A stretch of 64,000 nucleotides of DNA from Craspedostauros australis (Eukaryota; Bacillariophyta; Bacillariophyceae; Mastogloiales; Achnanthaceae). The notes under the pieces are model-generated. The model was not told the origin of the DNA. It saw only the letters and a program-made list of their open reading frames with translations, and did not search any database. The stretch is taken from positions 186,001-250,000 of the forward strand of contig JAMXDE010000045.1 in assembly GCA_026770025.1 (NCBI GenBank), given 5' to 3'. This document shows positions 42,201 through 52,393 of the stretch, one piece after another. The translations under genes were made by a program, and so were the position numbers. Position 1 is the stretch's first letter. Every line of letters starts with the position of its first letter.

Positions 42201-44717
42201 AAGGGTGACGATCTCACTTTTTGGATCCTTGATGGCGCGTCGCAACGGCTTCTTCCTCGATCCACCATTCGCCCAGCGGACGATCCATCCACCAAGAACT
42301 TGCGTGCAGACTTTCCCCTTCCCATGGTTGGGGAGGACGAGGATGCAGCGACAGAGGCATCAGACCATGGGGAGTACGAGGATGACATCCCTGACTCTCC
42401 TGAGGCCGATCCTGTTGTTCACACTCTCTCCGACGCCATTCTTTTCGACTCCATGAGCACTGCATCAGGAACCATGGACAAGGGAGCGGTTTCTGTCCCC
42501 AAGTTCACCCCAGAGGAGCTCATTGGTATGTCCTTCATTCACCATCAAGATGGACACAAGGTCCGTGCCGAGGTCATCCGCAAGGTCAATGATATTGACG
42601 CGGACAACCACCAACGCATCAAGATGATTCTCTCTCTCAATGATGGGGAGACCAATGATCTGATGGCCTACACTGAGCTGTCAGACATCATCGAACAGCA
42701 ACAGGCAACGGGTGAAGCCGATGGCACATGGACCTTCATTGACATCATCGGTCATGAGGGCCCACTCTCATCCTCATCATCATCTTACAAAGGATCAAGA
42801 TACAACGTCAAGGTCCAATGGGATGATGGATCTACATCCATGGAACCCCTCTCTGTCATGATACAGGATGATCCCGCGACATGTGCTGCATACGGTCGGA
42901 CACATGGTCTACTCCAAGAGCCAGGATGGAAGCGTCTCCAGCGTCTCTCCCAACGGCAGACTCGCATGAGACGTGAAGTCCATGTTGCCAAGTCTCGCAC
43001 CTCCGGTTCGGTCCCTACCTACCAGTTCGGAGTCCAAGTGCCCAACAATCATCGTGAGGCCATGACCCTTGACCAACAGAACGGCAACACCTTCTGGGCT
43101 GACGCAGAGAGGAAAGAGATGGACCAACTCTTTGAGTATGGTACCTTCGAAGTCCTCGGACACCTCTCCAAGCCTCCAGATGGACACCAGAAGATCAGAC
43201 TCCAATGGGTGTATGCTGTCAAACACGACCTCCGCCACAAAGCGAGATGTGTCGCTGGAGGGCATCTAACACGACCATGCAAGGACATGTCGTATGCGGG
43301 TGTGGTCAGCCTTCGATCACTGCGCCTCGCTCTACTGGCTGGTGAGCTCAACGGTCTCACCACAATGGTGGGTGACATCGGGAACGCATATCTTGAGGCA
43401 TATACGCAGGAGAAGATCTGCTTCATCGCTGGTGAGGAATTTGGAGAGCATGCCGGTAAGATGATGCGTATCGTCAAGGCACTCTACGGCCTGCGCACAT
43501 CAGGCGCTCGGTTTCATGAAGCTCTTGCAGATACCCTCAGAGATGTCGGATTCGTCCAATGCCGCTCTGACCCAGACGTATGGATGCGAGATGCTACTTC
43601 CCACTGGGAGTACATCTGTGTCTATGTCGATGACCTGATGGTCACCATGAAGGATCCCCAATCCTTTTTCGACCTTCTGATCTCCAAGTATGGCTACAAA
43701 CTCAAGGGAGTTGGGCCAGTGCAGTACCATCTCGGTGCTGACTTCAATCGAGATCCAGATGGAACCATGAAGATCAGCCCCCGATCCTACATCAAGCGGA
43801 TTCTGATCAACTACGAGCGCATGTTTGGAGAGCTGCCAAAGAAGGCAAGCTGCCCCCTCGATAAGGCAGACAGCCCAGAGCTCGACACATCCGAAGAGCT
43901 CTCCGACGTGGACAAGAACAAGTTCATGTCTATCATCGGCACCCTCCAATGGTGCGTCACGCTTGGCAGATTTGACATATCTGTTGCAGTGATGACACTC
44001 TCCAGATTCCGAGCCTCACCGCGCAAGGGCCACCTCGATCGAGCCAAGAGAATCTATGGCTATCTCCGCAAACATCAAGATGGGGCCATCCGCTTTCGCA
44101 CAGGAATACCACAACATGAGGAGCACTTCGAGGTACCACAGCAGGATTGGCTGTACTCCGTGTATGGCAACACATCAGAAGAAATCGCGAAGGACGCTCC
44201 TGTGCCAAGAGGCAAGATTGTCAGAACCACTTCCTTTGTTGATGCCAACCTCATGCATTGCAAGGTAACCGGTCGATCGGCCACTGGAGCTCTTCATTTT
44301 GTCAACCAAACACCCATCGAATGGTTCAGCAAACGACAGGCCACCGTTGAGACCGCAACCTATGGGTCTGAATTCGTCGCGGCCCGTCAAGCCACCGAAC
44401 ACATCATATCTCTTCGTCTTGCTCTGAGAGAGATGGGCATCCCTCTTGATGGTCCCAGTTGGCTGTTTGGTGACAACCAATCAGTCATAACTTCGTCCAC
44501 CGTGCCCATGAGCATGCTGACCAAGAGACACAATGCACTTGCATACCATCGTGTCCGTTCCGCCATCGCATCTGGAACCATCCACTTCATCAAGATCCCA
44601 GGAACACAGAATGTGGCTGACATCTTGACAAAGTTCCTACCGTGGGCAGCATTCTGGCCTCTCATCCAACCAATCCTATTCTGGAGAGGTGACACCATCC
44701 GTTCACACAACAAGTGA
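39222..44717 (+). CDS. Copia gag-pol polyprotein
   Basis: One long frame of 1,831 residues. The N-terminal ~400 residues are the gag part, preceded by an Ala/Thr-rich stretch; I see no CCHC zinc knuckle. The protease has SLVDSGANGG near residue 541. The integrase core lies at about 785-930. Between integrase and reverse transcriptase, near residue 1190, a segment with YNVKVQWDDGSTSMEPLSVM looks chromodomain-like. The reverse transcriptase is at about 1330-1560 with YVDDLMV, and RNase H at about 1670-1800. Gag and pol are in one frame, as in many copia elements. Confidence 0.95.
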   Translation: MTTPSSTISEAEIFNHVVRSVGIADDSDARSLLDQQGILSIADLLLLSREDLQAFQYQGLDEDGEAFVYELDAPCIRRILALPRWWQYQVDPTFVTWYTISRHSLAEAIASPIVAPAEAAAARAATTAATTAATAAATAAATAAASSAPTPDPITSTPVSLSESRLQDFRKGMRRNSEHFPKLKDDRFFLSFRRTFMTVAASQGVSDVLNPEYKPADEDMVLFQEQNTFVYCTLVLSLKTQKGQRCVRKLEDTMDGQAAFAAMLSEYTTGVTASNAGKHLRSILNTLKLDKDWRGTRESFLDSWSNKVYDLEVIQDDEVDADRKRDWLEEAISPDTELYRALFESQYLEASLHAMSIDGVSTEFTLDFERTFALVRSHAQRLDRVKPRGRSSRKVHNAKHSGVRGQAQAWSKDKDYSKDPRPRIPREEWMKMERSQRQAFLEAKGKWDPNRGKGGRQRAANKATTSKSDGHSATPSANADTTTTPPAQPGDAINRMLANAKSTPSTDEPILTYKGQTWRLANQAMVRYDFHKTSKAHHGSLVDSGANGGLAGDDVLVLCKTGHTADVNGIGDSAIANLDIGTVAGLVDTTEGPIIAVFHQYALYGKGKTIHSSNQLASFGIDVNERPRHLPGGRQTIITTDGRVIPLSIRHGLSYMDMRCPTRDQLGKYPHVDFTADSVWDPSALDQELDISDVSGANNESSIPISGQELDVFVTDGEPTRGKTSDHSGGIELSSAPVDYEALRPHFGWIPARRVRDTLRCTSQWYRTAERFSMRKHFRTRFPAANVDRLHEVVAMDTLFSDTPAHDDGIAGHGGCTMMQIYVALQSRFTAGFPMSSEKQVSNTFLDFIRHHGAPDLLMSDNAKSEIGSKVQEILRQYAIKDHQSEPEHQHQNGAERRIQDVKRTTNGIMDRTGTPAKFWLICTQYVISLLNHIAQRTVGSITPFQAAYGHRPDVSKFLAYRWWQPVYFRVDKPGFPSHSKERLGRWAGPCFHKGDDLTFWILDGASQRLLPRSTIRPADDPSTKNLRADFPLPMVGEDEDAATEASDHGEYEDDIPDSPEADPVVHTLSDAILFDSMSTASGTMDKGAVSVPKFTPEELIGMSFIHHQDGHKVRAEVIRKVNDIDADNHQRIKMILSLNDGETNDLMAYTELSDIIEQQQATGEADGTWTFIDIIGHEGPLSSSSSSYKGSRYNVKVQWDDGSTSMEPLSVMIQDDPATCAAYGRTHGLLQEPGWKRLQRLSQRQTRMRREVHVAKSRTSGSVPTYQFGVQVPNNHREAMTLDQQNGNTFWADAERKEMDQLFEYGTFEVLGHLSKPPDGHQKIRLQWVYAVKHDLRHKARCVAGGHLTRPCKDMSYAGVVSLRSLRLALLAGELNGLTTMVGDIGNAYLEAYTQEKICFIAGEEFGEHAGKMMRIVKALYGLRTSGARFHEALADTLRDVGFVQCRSDPDVWMRDATSHWEYICVYVDDLMVTMKDPQSFFDLLISKYGYKLKGVGPVQYHLGADFNRDPDGTMKISPRSYIKRILINYERMFGELPKKASCPLDKADSPELDTSEELSDVDKNKFMSIIGTLQWCVTLGRFDISVAVMTLSRFRASPRKGHLDRAKRIYGYLRKHQDGAIRFRTGIPQHEEHFEVPQQDWLYSVYGNTSEEIAKDAPVPRGKIVRTTSFVDANLMHCKVTGRSATGALHFVNQTPIEWFSKRQATVETATYGSEFVAARQATEHIISLRLALREMGIPLDGPSWLFGDNQSVITSSTVPMSMLTKRHNALAYHRVRSAIASGTIHFIKIPGTQNVADILTKFLPWAAFWPLIQPILFWRGDTIRSHNK

Positions 44718-44742
44718 TATCATCGACATACGCTTCGGGGAG

Positions 44743-45406
44743 TAATAACACATCGAGCACTCCAACTACACTCGTCTTGGTAGCATTCGAATGAGTCGTG
44801 TGGTATTCGTGTACCACAGGACGAATACTGATGCAGTCACGAGACTCTTCGTGTGTGATGAATCGTAATGTCTTGATATCCGCAATTGCCGCAACTCCCA
44901 TGCGGGATCGCTTTCTCGTCTCACAGACTGACTCGCAATTCAGATATATTGATTCCTCAATTCCACACCATCTTGTTGACACCTTGCAATTCAGATATAT
45001 TGGTTCATCCAATAGATCTGAATAAGAGGTCCTCAATTGCACAGCTTCAGAATTATGGCAGTACTGGTCATCGTGGACCTGAACGTGCCATCTGATCTTG
45101 TCTTCACCTCTGTGCTTGCAAACATGCATTTCCTCCCACATGTGAATCCAACAGTGCAAGGCATCATTTTACAGCAGTATTGCTGTGTGCAACTTGTGCA
45201 ATCTCATTGCATCATCATCATCATCTTGCATTGCACTCTTCATGCTCACAATTCTGACGTCAACAGATCAGAATTGGGCCAGCTTTCATTAACTTAATCA
45301 CCTACTTGAGCACACACACACAATACCAACCATCTACATACTTCATTGTCGGATCTGATCAGTCTCTATTTGAAGTAAGTACCCTGTATTGTATTCTGTT
45401 CTATCA
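44743..45406 (+). repeat. 3' LTR (664 bp)
   Basis: Same length and, where compared, the same sequence as 38112-38775; ends TCTATCA immediately before the AAACG target duplication. The purine run CGGGGAG just before it is the likely polypurine tract. Confidence 0.95.
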
Positions 45407-45411
45407 AAACG

Positions 45412-47231
45412 CGAACCAAGTTCTTGCTCCGAGGGGATCTCTCTTACTTTCCATCGACGCATGATCGTCCTCTGCTATCATATTCTTGTGCACTATGATA
45501 TGACGGAATAGGTATTTTGATGTGTTGGGACAAATAACCATAGGTGAACGACAATGAACGTTTCGGGCATTTAACTCGTCCTCGTCCAGTTCTTCACCCA
45601 TTCCCTGAGGGCCGCATGGTGCAGCCACACACCCAGACAAGCCGACGAACAAACAACAATCGATTTTGCCATGCCATGATTCGCAGCGATGTGCAATAGG
45701 TCCATCATGGACAGATTCGTCTGGCGATGTGTGGTATTCTATTGTATTATATAATAGAATATTATATAAGATTAAAGCAAAATCGGGCTCCACAGTGAAT
45801 CTTATTTTTATATAGTTTAAGAATATGTGAGTGATTTGGTCGAAAGCCCCGTATGTTGCCAGCACCCCAGGATGGACTGCAGGTCTCGTGGCTCAACTGG
45901 GTCTCATCATGACATTTGTGGCAAACAAGACCAACGCAAACCTTTTGCTGGCAGGACAGAGGCAAGAGTGCTTTGCCATTGCATCTTGGTTTCTCACTGG
46001 ATCTGTTGAAAAGTATAATACTTTTCAGGTTGGAGCAACTCTTTGTATTCGTTGTAGGGGACGTGGCAGAACAGCGACGTTGTTGTTCATGGTAGTGGCG
46101 GTACTGGTGGCTTGCGTGGCACATCACCCTTGCTGTACATACCATACACGTTGTCGTAGCGAACTGCTGTTGGCATTGCAACAGAGAAATTGCCACGAGC
46201 GCTGGCGTGAATGTGAGAACGGGCGTGGGTGGTAGTGTGCGTTTGAGAGAATGGATTCGAACTGTGTGGTGGCTCCGAACTGTTGTTGTGGGAACATCTG
46301 GGATTGGGAAATTCGATCTGCGCCGCTCACCTCTGTGCGAGTAGCAACACGATTTCGAACAGATCGTCGAGTTGAGTGGAGCATAGAGGGGAGTAGCTTT
46401 GAGTCCTCCTTTTTGGTGGCGGTCTCCACACACCAAGCCCCCTTTGGGTGAATGATTCGACGCGGATGAGTTTGCCGAACGTTGTGATGGACCTTCTTGT
46501 GCGAGCTGCGGAAGACGTGCACGCTCACGTGTCAGCGAGGATGGATACAAGGGTAGGTGTGTACGGCGGGGCGTGGTGGCTGCAATGCCAACCCGCTTGT
46601 TAAATGCTGGTCGGGACCATTTTCGCTTTTTCGATGACTTCGGTCAACCAAGCAATGACTGTACCATGTTGAAGCAATGATTGGTTCCAAATAACACTTC
46701 ACAACATCTGTAGCCGGACAAGCACCATGTTGAAGCAATGATTGATTCCAAATAACACTTCACAAATTCTGTAGCCGGACAAGCGATTGATTCGAGTGTT
46801 TTGGCCCGCCCACTGGGGAACATGGACACAAGGTCACCCCAAACGATATCGCCACGTCATGCGTCGCATCATTTGCGAAAACACATGAGCGATAGGAGGA
46901 AGCTGTTTGGGATCTGCGCGGCCCGATCCTTGCGGTGCAAGGTGCAAGGTGCAACAATGCAACGTATAGCCATGTAAGGAACGAGCACGAGTTGCATAGC
47001 TCGTACATACGAACAATGATGTCATCAGGCACCGGAGCGCAAACGAGAAACAGGTGTTGGACATCACCAATCCTGCACCGAAACGCGAGCGTTCCAACTG
47101 CGCAAGTCGAAGCATCATGATCCGCCAAGTAGCTCTTCCTCACAAAAAATCACTGATCCTCCCGGGGAGCTAGTCAACACTAAGGTCGTATTCGTACCCA
47201 CACCCACACCCACACGCACGGACTACTGACC
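45412..47231. other. Intergenic region upstream of the cyclase gene
   Basis: No supported gene; the long minus-strand ORF here has no recognisable domain. AT-rich around 45735-45790. Contains the 61 bp tandem duplication listed separately and a CCCACAC-rich leader at about 47200-47220. Confidence 0.5.
46663..46784. repeat. 61-bp tandem duplication
   Basis: Two adjacent copies beginning ACCATGTTGAAGCAATGATT and ending TGTAGCCGGACAAGC, differing at only a few positions. Confidence 0.9.
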
Positions 47232-50200
47232 ATGTCTCCAGCTCCAAGCAACAACGCCGGGTTGCCCCGCGATGGGCAGCTGGACAAATCGCTCAAGACC
47301 GTGTCACGCAGCGACGCCATCGACTACTCGGGTGATGATGGCAGCAACAGCAGCAGTGCCAGGGGTTTCCCAGCCACCTCGAGCACTGGTAACGGAACCA
47401 CCATGTTCGGTGATCACGAAAGTCACCCTGAATTCAGCACCACCGCCGACAGCAACGACGATGAAATGCAGGCCGTTCGCAATGTTGCACGAAAGGATAC
47501 GTTCCAGGTCCGCTTGTGGCGTCTCGTGACAACAGCAGCATTGCTCGCAACTGGAGTCGCTGTCACTTGGACGACGTACCACGTGAGTGCAGTTCCGATC
47601 TGATGCAGTGAAGGGATGAGCAACAACGCAAGGGAGGAGATGGCAGTGAGTCTGTCTCTACCAGCGAAGCATCCTTCACACACCCAATATTGGTTTGACA
47701 GCGAGTGTGCGACTATGGTGCTCGCACATCAGCGTTGCCCATCCGAACACCCTCCATATCCCAACCGCTCTGCTTATATCATCTGTACGGCGCGATTTCA
47801 TCTCATCTCTTCCCTCTCCCTTCTCGAACCATACTACTCGTACGAGCCTCTTGCGATCGCGATTTTCTTGCTCTGATCTTCCTTGCCTTCGTCCTTCTGC
47901 ACATTTGGTTGCCTTCCTTGCTTCCGTCACCTCTCAATCAGTTCCTCGATCAACAACAAACAGACACCTTCGAGACAGCGGTAAGTGTGTCGTGTCTGGC
48001 GGCAGCAAAAGAGGCCAAAACTTGTATCGTAGAATACCTAGCGCACAGCACTGCATCATCATAATGATACCGCTCCGTTCAATTGTCCTTCCCACTCGGC
48101 TCGGACGGTGCTCAGTATGGCTCTACGATACTCTATTGTGTACGGACACTTGCTCTTTGCACCCACGAGCTCACGGATCTCCTCCAACCTCTGCCTGGAT
48201 AGCGCATCTCCTTCGCGTTCTCACATTCGTTCACTCTCCGTCTCTCACTACTCGGCCCAACACAATCTCCAATGCCCCCATACAATTCACACCTCCATAC
48301 GGCCACATATCGATACATTCCATACAATCCATGCACCAGTTTGAGCAATTCGCTAGAACTGTTGGAGATGCCGCTGTTGACCAGCAGCTCAACCTCCGGC
48401 ATGCCTACATTGGTCTTGCCAACCACGTGTCGAACTACGTCGTGAGCACGAACGCAAGTTGGCCGGACGTCACCATCCCGTTCTTCCGAACAACCGCAGA
48501 AACGGTCCTGGAGTACTCCGGCACAGAGATTGTGACTCTGCTTCACATGGTAAAAAACGAAACATACGATGCCTGGGTGGAGCATAGCATCAAGGACCAT
48601 GGTGCCGTCGTGAAAAATGCCAACCTCGAAGAGAATGGCAACCTCGACGACTTCGCCCCAGAAAACTTTCATCCCTACGTGACTAAGTTCGACCTCTTCG
48701 CGGGCGGTTTCGTGCCGGACGACGCTGGACGAGAACGCCAGTACGTGCTCTGGGAGTATGCGCCGGCACCATTCGATTTCAACTTCCTCAACTGGAATGT
48801 GATGTCCGCCGAAATCATCGGGACTCCCCTGATGGGACGCAGTCTGGTTGCACTGAGAACTGAAACTCTGTTCCAGAATGCGGGCTCATTCAACAGCTTC
48901 GCATTTAAGAAGGAAGAGCATGAAGCAATGCACGCCAGATTGCCCGGTTCCAAGGTCAGCCACCCGCACACCTTCGCCTATCACCCAGTGCACGAGGTCG
49001 CTTCGGATCCAGACTCCGAAATCGTCGGTATTTTGATTGGTGTAACAGCATGGGACACTGCCTTGAACCAGCTGCTGCCCAATAACGTGCAGGGAATCAC
49101 AGCCGTGATTTCCAACACCTGCAACCAAACGTTCACATACAAGATTGATGGAGAGGATGCCTACTTCCAGGGATACGGTAAGTGCGAACATCAAATCGCT
49201 GGTGTTTCTGCTGGTGTCTTTACACGTTGAAATCAATCTCTTCGGCGGGCTTCATTTGTGTATGCTCGATTCGCGTACATGGTAGCCTGCTTTGCTCACC
49301 TCAATGTACTATCTACTTGCACCATGTGCTTGTGCGTACTATATTTGCTCAACTCTATCCATCCGTCCATTCGAAATGCATTCTCCTCATGCATTCGTGC
49401 TGGTGCCGACTCGTTGCTGACGACCTCACCAAATCGAACAAATCGAACAAACAACTATTGTACCAGTCGACACGCATGATACGAAGTACGACAAATACGA
49501 GAAGGTGCGCCTGCTCACAACGTCCGATCATCCGGACTTCGCCAAGACACCCGGGCATTGCATCTACACGATGCATATCTACCCATCCAGGCAATTCGAG
49601 GAGGCGTACGACACCTTCCTCCCCGAAACATTCGCGATCGTCATCTTCTGCGCATTCGTTGGGGTGATTGCGATCTTCTTCGTCTACGACATGTTCGTCA
49701 ACCACCGCAACGAGAAGCTCATCGAGAATGCCGCGCGCTCCAACGTCATCGTGTCAACGCTCTTCCCCAGTACTATTCGAGATCGGCTCATTTCTGACAA
49801 GAACACGCACGGCAACACAGCGAACATACGCATCTCCAACCTCAAGAGCTTCTTGCATGGAGAGGCGGATGCAAACGCAGGAGCGGGGCAGCCGTTGGCC
49901 GACCTGTTCCTCGAGACGACGGTCCTATTTGCCGATATTTCCGGCTTTACTGCGTGGAGTTCAGTTCGAGGTGAGTGTGGCAGCACATGGGAACAACAAC
50001 CGTGACGAAGGGATTGTGGTCATTTTGTTTGCAATACTTCAACTGAGGCGATCTATCCTTTCACTAACCTTCGCATTCATTCCAACATCATCACCATCGT
50101 CATCATCATCATCATCATCATGCCCGTACACACAAAATCAACATCAAACTTCAACTACAAAAGAACCGACGCAAGTCTTCTCATTGCTCGAAACCGTTTT

Positions 50201-52393
50201 CTCTCAGTTTGATCAAATCGCCAAAGCCAGGCGAGTGTTCAAGGTTGAGACTGTTGGGGACTGTTACGTGGCCGCCACCGGTATTCCGGAACCAAAGAAG
50301 GATCACGCCACCATCATGGTCCGTTTCGCACATGATATCCTCAAGCGGATGGATGTCCTTGTGAAGGGGTTGGAAATCACGCACGGTCCGGACACAGCCG
50401 ATCTCTCCCTGCGCATCGGCATGCACTCAGGACCGGTCACGGCCGGAGTGCTGCGCGGGGAACGTGCACGATTTCAGCTGTTTGGCGACACCATGAACAC
50501 CGCATCTCGCATCGAAAACACCGGCGAGATTGGCCGCATCCATGTATCGAGAGAAACGGCGGAATGCGTGCGTCGGTGCGGCAAAGGATACTGGCTGGTG
50601 AAACGAGAGGAGAAGGTATACGCCAAAGGCAAGGGCGATATGCAAACGTGAGTTCGTGCGCTACTACTGTGACTGCCTTGAGTTCGCTCGAGAACTTTGA
50701 GGGTGCAGCAGATTACCAGCAACGCACTGTCATATTCTATCGCACATCGTATATGCTTCTGATACTGATCCTGATACTGAAATTCGCACGTTCATTTCGC
50801 CTCCCCATCGCGGGAGACTCTCGCACCCCTTTCCAATCTCACCCATTCATCTATCTATCCATCAATCCATCCATCCATCGACACATGCTAAAATTTCACA
50901 CTGTGCATCGGGATCATCTCTTCTCTCAATCACACTCTCGCTACATACGTATATCTCTCAGATACTGGATTGCTCGCTCCCTTTCGCGTCCCAAAAACGG
51001 TTCCGTGACTGGTAGCTGCAGCAGTGACATGGATGATGCCCACGATTCATTGGACAATGCAGAAGACCTTTCCTTGCTCGGCATCCAGCAACGAGTTAAA
51101 TCCAGCGGCCTGGATGAAAAACAGCTGCGGCTGGTGGATTGGAATGTGGTGATGCTCACCCAGATCCTGCAACAAGTCGTCGCTCACAGACAAGCAGTCG
51201 GCCCCCAAGCACCTGCCATTTCAAGAAAGAAGGCGGACGAAGGCTCGCAGATTCAGCCGGCTATATTCATTCCGCTGGATGAAGTCTGCGAGATCGTCCA
51301 TCTTCCAGAATTCAATCAGAAGGCCGCCCACGGCTCGGCATCGGCCAAGGGTGCCGCTCCAGCCATCGACCAGAGAGTTGTCGACCAGCTGCGATCCTTC
51401 GTGGAGGCCATTGCGGCCATGTACCAGGACAATCCTTTTCACAACTTCGAGCACGCATCGCACGTGACCATGTCCGTCATCAAGCTGCTTGCCCGCATCG
51501 TCGCCCCGTCCGATCTCGACTTCGCCGACAAAGGCAACGCAGCAGTCCCTGTTAGCAGCGGCAACAGCATCGCCAGTGGTAAAAGCAGCGCCACCAGCGG
51601 CAATAGGAGCGCAAAGCACGTGGCTGCATCGCTGCACGACCACACCTACGGCATCACGTCGGATCCGCTGACGCAGTTCGCATGCGCATTCTCCGCCATG
51701 ATTCATGACGTCGATCATCCAGGCGTCCCGAATGCCCAACTGATCAAGGAAAAGACGCGCGTTGCGGCCATCTACGACAACCGATCCGTTGCCGAACAGA
51801 ACTCTTTGGTCCTGGCTTGGGATTTGTTCACATCCGACCAGTACGCCGACTTCCGCAACTGCCTTTGCGGCAACGAACAAGATCTGCAGCGCTTCCGACA
51901 GCTCGTTGTCAACGGAGTCATGGCGACAGACATCGTGGACAAGGATCTGAAGCAGCTGAGGAACGGCCGCTGGGACAAGGCCTTCTCGGACAACACTTTC
52001 GACGAATCCACCAAGGACGCCACCGACCGCAAGGCGACCATCGTCATCGAGCACTTGATTCAAGCCTCGGACGTTGCTCACACAATGCAGCACTGGCACG
52101 TGTACCGCAAGTGGAACGAGCGCTTCTTCAAGGAATGCTACGCGGCCTACCGCAACGGCAGATCTGAAACGAACCCGGCCGACGGCTGGTACAAAGGGGA
52201 GATGGGCTTCTTCGACTTCTACATCATCCCGTTGGCGAAGAAGCTGAAGGAATGCGGCGTGTTCGGCAAGTCCAGCGATGAATACTTGAACTACGCCATC
52301 GCCAACCGCGAGGAATGGGAACGCAGGGGGGAAGAGCTGGTGGCGACGATGACCGATGCGATGGATCAAAGCATTCGCAGCAACGAAGCATGA
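47232..52393 (+). CDS. Receptor-type nucleotide cyclase fused to cyclic-nucleotide phosphodiesterase
   Basis: CDS is join(47232..47582,47942..47980,48340..49177,49467..49970,50164..50647,50962..52393), 1,215 residues. All five introns are GT-AG and keep frame; exon 2 is a 39-nt microexon (FLDQQQTDTFETA). Order: cytosolic tail, TM1 (about 92-113), extracellular domain of ~340 residues, TM2 (about 463-486, TFAIVIFCAFVGVIAIFFVY), class III cyclase domain (about 545-735), class I PDE (about 850-1190). The cyclase has metal Asp in FADISGF and VGDCY. Glu in FKVETVGD favours GTP, but the second base-selecting position is Gln (RFQLFGDTMN), neither the guanylyl Cys nor adenylyl Asp. The PDE has HNFEHASHV, HDVDHPGVPN and SDVAHTMQHWH metal ligands. 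One protein can therefore make and destroy the second messenger. A related bifunctional enzyme is reported as pheromone-responsive in Seminavis. Confidence 0.93.

Larger units (their letters stand above)
38112..45406 (+). mobile_element. Ty1/copia-type LTR retrotransposon, looks whole
   Basis: 7,295 bp element with two 664 bp LTRs, flanked by the 5 bp direct repeat AAACG (38107-38111 and 45407-45411). The protein domain order protease, integrase, reverse transcriptase, RNase H is that of copia, and the style matches diatom CoDi elements. The LTRs are the same length and identical where compared, so the insertion is likely recent. No other element is nested in it. Confidence 0.95.

Noticed and set aside
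45762-46550. Minus-strand 262-codon ORF
   Set aside because: No recognisable domain and unusual His/Arg/Ser composition; likely chance.
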